NCBI GenBank assembly: GCA_964371155.1
Contig: CAYJLI010000012.1
Coordinates: 1 to 44,438 of the forward strand
DNA from: CAYJEQ01 sp964371155
GTDB taxonomy: Bacteria; Bacillota; Clostridia; Oscillospirales; Ruminococcaceae
Reading direction: 5' to 3'
DNA: 44,438 nucleotides
Part shown: piece by piece, positions 42,060 to 44,438 of the stretch
Position numbering within the stretch: position 1 is the first letter of the stretch
How the letters are laid out: every line of letters starts with the position of its first letter
Made by a program: the position numbers and the translations under genes
Notes under the pieces: model-generated
The model's database searches: none
What the model was told of the DNA's origin: nothing
Seen by the model: the letters and a program-made list of their open reading frames with translations, nothing else

Positions 42060-42306
42060 TCAAAAATTAACAATAGTATGTGCATTAATTTGTACAATAT
42101 GATTACTGCAAAATATATTTAGGAGTAACGGCTACCGATATATTGATTTTTGTTGTCAATACCACAAAATTGATCCTAAAATGCAACAAAAATTGCATTT
42201 TGCAAATTTGCGCCCGGCCACTTTCAGTATTGGTGAGTTCAGTGGGTATTAATCACAAAAACACACCCTATATTGCAAGTGGTTTATAGTGAACTTGCAT
42301 TTTTTT
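42060..42306 (+). ncRNA. Candidate small RNA ending in an orphan terminator
   Basis: No open frame of note lies between the divergent PFOR and aminotransferase genes, yet 42274-42306 is a textbook intrinsic terminator on the plus strand. Upstream, AAAATGCAA/TTGCATTTT (about 42177-42201) is a perfect hairpin, and TCAATACC-AC (about 42154-42163) could pair with GTGGGTATTAA (about 42242-42253). No family is recognised. The 5' end is not fixed; no consensus promoter with a 17-bp spacer was found before it. A leader of the aminotransferase is unlikely, since a good promoter lies after the terminator. Confidence 0.4.
42274..42306 (+). terminator. Orphan intrinsic terminator with no gene ahead of it
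   Basis: A perfect 7-bp stem TGCAAGT/ACTTGCA with a 12-base loop, then seven T. The minus strand has no T-run, so it works only on the plus strand, where the nearest gene is behind it. Confidence 0.82.
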
Positions 42307-42316
42307 GATTTTTCAC

Positions 42317-42345
42317 TTGAATTAGAGATTAATATGCACTATAAT
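42317..42345 (+). promoter_or_regulatory. Promoter of the aminotransferase gene
   Basis: TTGAAT (42317-42322) and TATAAT (42340-42345) with 17 bp between, 42 bases before ATG; AAGGGGGAG is the ribosome site. Confidence 0.78.
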
Positions 42346-42387
42346 AAATACATATTTATACAGTAATAAATTTAAGGGGGAGTTACC

Positions 42388-43674
42388 ATGTCAATTTATC
42401 AAAAAATGAGTATGGAAGACTTGCAGAAGACTAAAGAAGAAATAATGAACGCCTATAACGAGTTAAAAGAAAAGGGTCTTGCACTCGATATGTCACGAGG
42501 AAAACCATCGGGCAAAAATGTAGATGTTTGCATGGATATGCTTGATGTGCTAAATAGTAGCTCCGATTGCAAAGCGTCGGACGGCACCGATGTAAGAAAT
42601 TACGGTGGTCTTGAAGGAATACCGGAGGCAAGAAAACTCTTAGCGGATATGCTAAATACAGCACCCGAAAATGTAATAGTTGGAGGCAATGCGAGCCTCA
42701 CACTTATGCATGATACAATTGCGAGAGCATATACCCATGGTTTAGTGGGTTCTAAAATGCCGTGGTGCAAGGAAGAAAAGCTTAAATTTTTATGCCCAGC
42801 TCCGGGTTATGACAGGCATTTTGCTATCACAGAATTTTTTGGATTTGAGCTTATTACAATCCCAATGACGGAAACAGGCCCCGATATGGACATAGTGGAA
42901 AAACATGTTAGCGATCCAGCGGTGAAGGGTATATGGTGCGTTCCAAAATACTCAAACCCACAGGGCATTACATACAGCGATGAGACTGTTAAAAGGCTTG
43001 CCGCACTAAAACCAGCTGCACCAGACTTTAGAATTATGTGGGATAATGCTTATGTTGTCCACGATTTATACGATACCACAGAACCACTGCTCGACATATT
43101 ATCCGAATGCGAAAAGGCAGCAAATCCAAACATGGTATTCCAGTTTGCCTCAACATCAAAAGTCACATTCCCAGGATCAGGAATATCCTGCATAGCGGCA
43201 TCTAAAGAAAATATCGACGATATAAAGAAAAAGATATTCTATCAGACAATAGGCCCTGATAAACTTAATATGCTACGCCATGCAAGGTATTTTACAGGGG
43301 ATAATACCATTGCCAAAAACATGGCGAAAATAGCGGATATTTTAAGACCTAAGTTTGAAGCGGTACTAAATAAATTAGACGAGCATTTAGAAAATACCGA
43401 TATAGCTACATGGACAAAACCCCGTGGCGGCTACTTTATTTCCTTTGACGCATATCCAGGCACTGCAAAAGAAGTTGTAAAACTTTGCGCTGAGGCAGGC
43501 GTTAAGCTCACACCAGCAGGTGCTACCTTCCCATATGGCAAAGACCCTGAGGATAAAAACATCAGAATAGCGCCAAGTTTCCCGACAGTGGATGAGCTTA
43601 AAGCGGCTTGTGATCTATTTTGCACCTCGGTGAAACTTGCGGCGGTAAGTAAAGAGATCGAAAACAGGAAATAA
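42388..43674 (+). CDS. aspT: PLP-dependent aminotransferase, MocR-type aspartate aminotransferase
   Basis: A 428-residue fold-type I aminotransferase. LALDMSRGKPSGKN is the N-terminal substrate-binding strip, VPKYSNPQGITYSDE contains the N-P-x-G hallmark, and the PLP-binding Lys258 is in FASTSKVTFPGSG, the same number as in classical aspartate aminotransferase. Residues such as WDNAYVVHDLYD and RHARYFTGDN support the class. The pattern fits Pfam Aminotran_MocR, the type Ic aspartate aminotransferases (AspT/AspC5). It joins the aspartate and oxaloacetate pools. Monocistronic, with its own promoter. Confidence 0.85.
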   Translation: MSIYQKMSMEDLQKTKEEIMNAYNELKEKGLALDMSRGKPSGKNVDVCMDMLDVLNSSSDCKASDGTDVRNYGGLEGIPEARKLLADMLNTAPENVIVGGNASLTLMHDTIARAYTHGLVGSKMPWCKEEKLKFLCPAPGYDRHFAITEFFGFELITIPMTETGPDMDIVEKHVSDPAVKGIWCVPKYSNPQGITYSDETVKRLAALKPAAPDFRIMWDNAYVVHDLYDTTEPLLDILSECEKAANPNMVFQFASTSKVTFPGSGISCIAASKENIDDIKKKIFYQTIGPDKLNMLRHARYFTGDNTIAKNMAKIADILRPKFEAVLNKLDEHLENTDIATWTKPRGGYFISFDAYPGTAKEVVKLCAEAGVKLTPAGATFPYGKDPEDKNIRIAPSFPTVDELKAACDLFCTSVKLAAVSKEIENRK

Positions 43675-43721
43675 CCCCTAAAGAGCACATTATAATTTAC
43701 CCCATATAAAAACTCCCCATA

Positions 43722-43757
43722 TTAAGGCTTTACTCATTCGATGGAGTAAAGCCTTAA
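43722..43757. other. Hairpin between aminotransferase and acetyltransferase genes
   Basis: A perfect 14-bp stem TTAAGGCTTTACTC/GAGTAAAGCCTTAA with a loop of about 8 bases. Neither strand has a full T-run; a weak terminator or a mRNA-processing point is likely. Confidence 0.55.
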
Positions 43758-43802
43758 TACAAATATATGAATAAAACCCTAAATAATAAGGAGGTAATAA
43801 GC

Positions 43803-44327
43803 ATGGAGCTAAAAAATGAGCTAAAACTCGATATAGCACAGGCAGAAAAAGCCGACGCAGAAAAAATTATAGAGTATTTAAACATAGTCGGCGGCGAGAG
43901 TGATAACCTCCTGTTTGGAGGGGGCGAATTTAAAATCAGTGTGAAAGATGAAGAGGATTTTATCGAAAATATCTCTAAGTCGGACACATCAGCGCTTTTA
44001 ATAGGTAAAATATCGGGTGAAATTGTGAGCATAGCTTCTCTAAACTCAAACCCAAGGGCAAGAATAGCGCATCAAGCAGATTTAGCAATTTCGGTTAAAA
44101 AGAAATATTGGAATATCGGAGTGGCAACACTTATGATGAAGGCGGCAATTTCCTTTGCAAAGCAAAATGGCAAAACAGAAATTTTGCATTTAGGGGTTAA
44201 GGCAGAAAATAAAAATGCCATCATGCTCTATGAAAAAATGGGCTTTGAAAAAATAGGAGAGTATAAGAAGTTTTTCAAAATAGATGGAAAATATTATGAC
44301 GAGATACTCATGAATTTGTATTTATAG
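43803..44327 (+). CDS. GNAT-family N-acetyltransferase
   Basis: A 174-residue protein with the GNAT fold: LKLDIAQAEKADAEKIIEYLN (motif C), LAISVKKKYWNIGVATLMMKAAI with the CoA-pyrophosphate loop (x-x-x-N-x-G-V-A), and LGVKAENKNAIMLYEKMGFEKIG (motif B). The nearest described branch is RimI/acetyltransferase_1-like, whose substrate may be a protein N-terminus, a metabolite or an antibiotic; the sequence does not decide. The start is ATG 43803 with AAGGAGG upstream; the in-frame ATG 43767 has none. Confidence 0.85.
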   Translation: MELKNELKLDIAQAEKADAEKIIEYLNIVGGESDNLLFGGGEFKISVKDEEDFIENISKSDTSALLIGKISGEIVSIASLNSNPRARIAHQADLAISVKKKYWNIGVATLMMKAAISFAKQNGKTEILHLGVKAENKNAIMLYEKMGFEKIGEYKKFFKIDGKYYDEILMNLYL

Positions 44328-44347
44328 TATAGTATTTATTAAATTTA

Positions 44348-44383
44348 AGGGCATCTTCTCCGCCATAGGCGAAGAAGATGCCC
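44348..44383. other. Hairpin downstream of the acetyltransferase
   Basis: AGGGCATCTTCTCCGCC pairs with GGCGAAGAAGATGCCCT around ATA with one mismatch. No T-run. A further hairpin AAAAAATC-TTAT-GATTTTTT (44410-44429) ends the window and could be a terminator. Confidence 0.6.
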
Positions 44384-44438
44384 TCAGACCGAAGACAAAA
44401 GCGAAACCACAAAAAATCTTATGATTTTTTGCTTACTG

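Noticed and set aside
42060..42306. Known 6S RNA or riboswitch in the PFOR-aminotransferase gap
   Set aside because: I could not match conserved sequence or the characteristic bubble of 6S RNA, nor any riboswitch core, so it is listed only as a candidate small RNA.

Overview
The window looks like the chromosome of a low-GC, anaerobic Firmicute of class Clostridia, probably from an animal gut and probably assembled from a draft or metagenome. The basis is the AT-rich sequence, strong purine-rich Shine-Dalgarno sites, Gram-positive lipoprotein signals, a pyruvate:ferredoxin oxidoreductase, many oxygen-sensitive or redox families, and several families of intergenic palindromic repeats. Two runs of exactly 100 N (24611-24710 and 28077-28176) are scaffold gaps, and each falls inside a tandem repeat array. 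No phage, transposase, plasmid function or CRISPR array is visible.

Layout. 1-546: a folded repeat-like segment, then a tRNA-Met/tRNA-Trp/tRNA-Thr cluster with a terminator. 867-2748: a TDT-family transporter convergent with an unknown lipoprotein. 2936-8962: a membrane-anchored protein of about 2008 residues that joins an alpha-2-macroglobulin-like chain without a thioester to a C-terminal transglutaminase-like domain. 9080-9990: a gene-free, repeat-rich stretch. 9995-12523: a polar amino acid ABC importer (ATPase, permease, binding lipoprotein) on the minus strand. 12741-17980: a zinc operon on the plus strand, with a Fur/Zur-type regulator, ZnuA-, ZnuC- and ZnuB-like transporter parts, a small lipoprotein and a CcdA-thioredoxin fusion.

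18018-21442 holds small redox and stress genes: a DsrE-like protein, a flavodoxin-fold reductase, a zinc-type macrodomain ADP-ribose hydrolase overlapping a class M sirtuin, and a cupin. The macrodomain-sirtuin pair has a well-formed promoter with dyad symmetry over and upstream of its -35 box. 21772-24052: a zinc-ribbon protein and a CASTOR/POLLUX-type ion channel. 24233-24740: tRNA-Leu followed by a 145-bp tandem duplication of its tail and terminator. 24768-27543: a cytoplasmic gamma-glutamyltransferase with two half-size chromate transporters, an arrangement like the Bacillus ywrA-ywrB-ywrD group.

27597-28272 is a 135-bp tandem array. It is followed by an orphan LuxR-type response regulator, a small membrane protein, an 1888-residue surface protein with an extremely cysteine-rich N-terminal region, an acidic secreted protein, a nitroreductase, PFOR, a PLP-dependent aspartate-type aminotransferase and a GNAT acetyltransferase. 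Between the divergent PFOR and aminotransferase genes lies a plus-strand intrinsic terminator with no gene in front of it and a good promoter just behind it, which suggests an undescribed small RNA.

Best leads: the thioester-less macroglobulin-transglutaminase fusion; the macrodomain-sirtuin pair without its usual lipoylated target; the cysteine-rich surface protein; the two gap-spanning tandem arrays that share a core motif; and the orphan terminator at 42274-42306. All product names come from reading motifs and family resemblance by eye; no database search was run.
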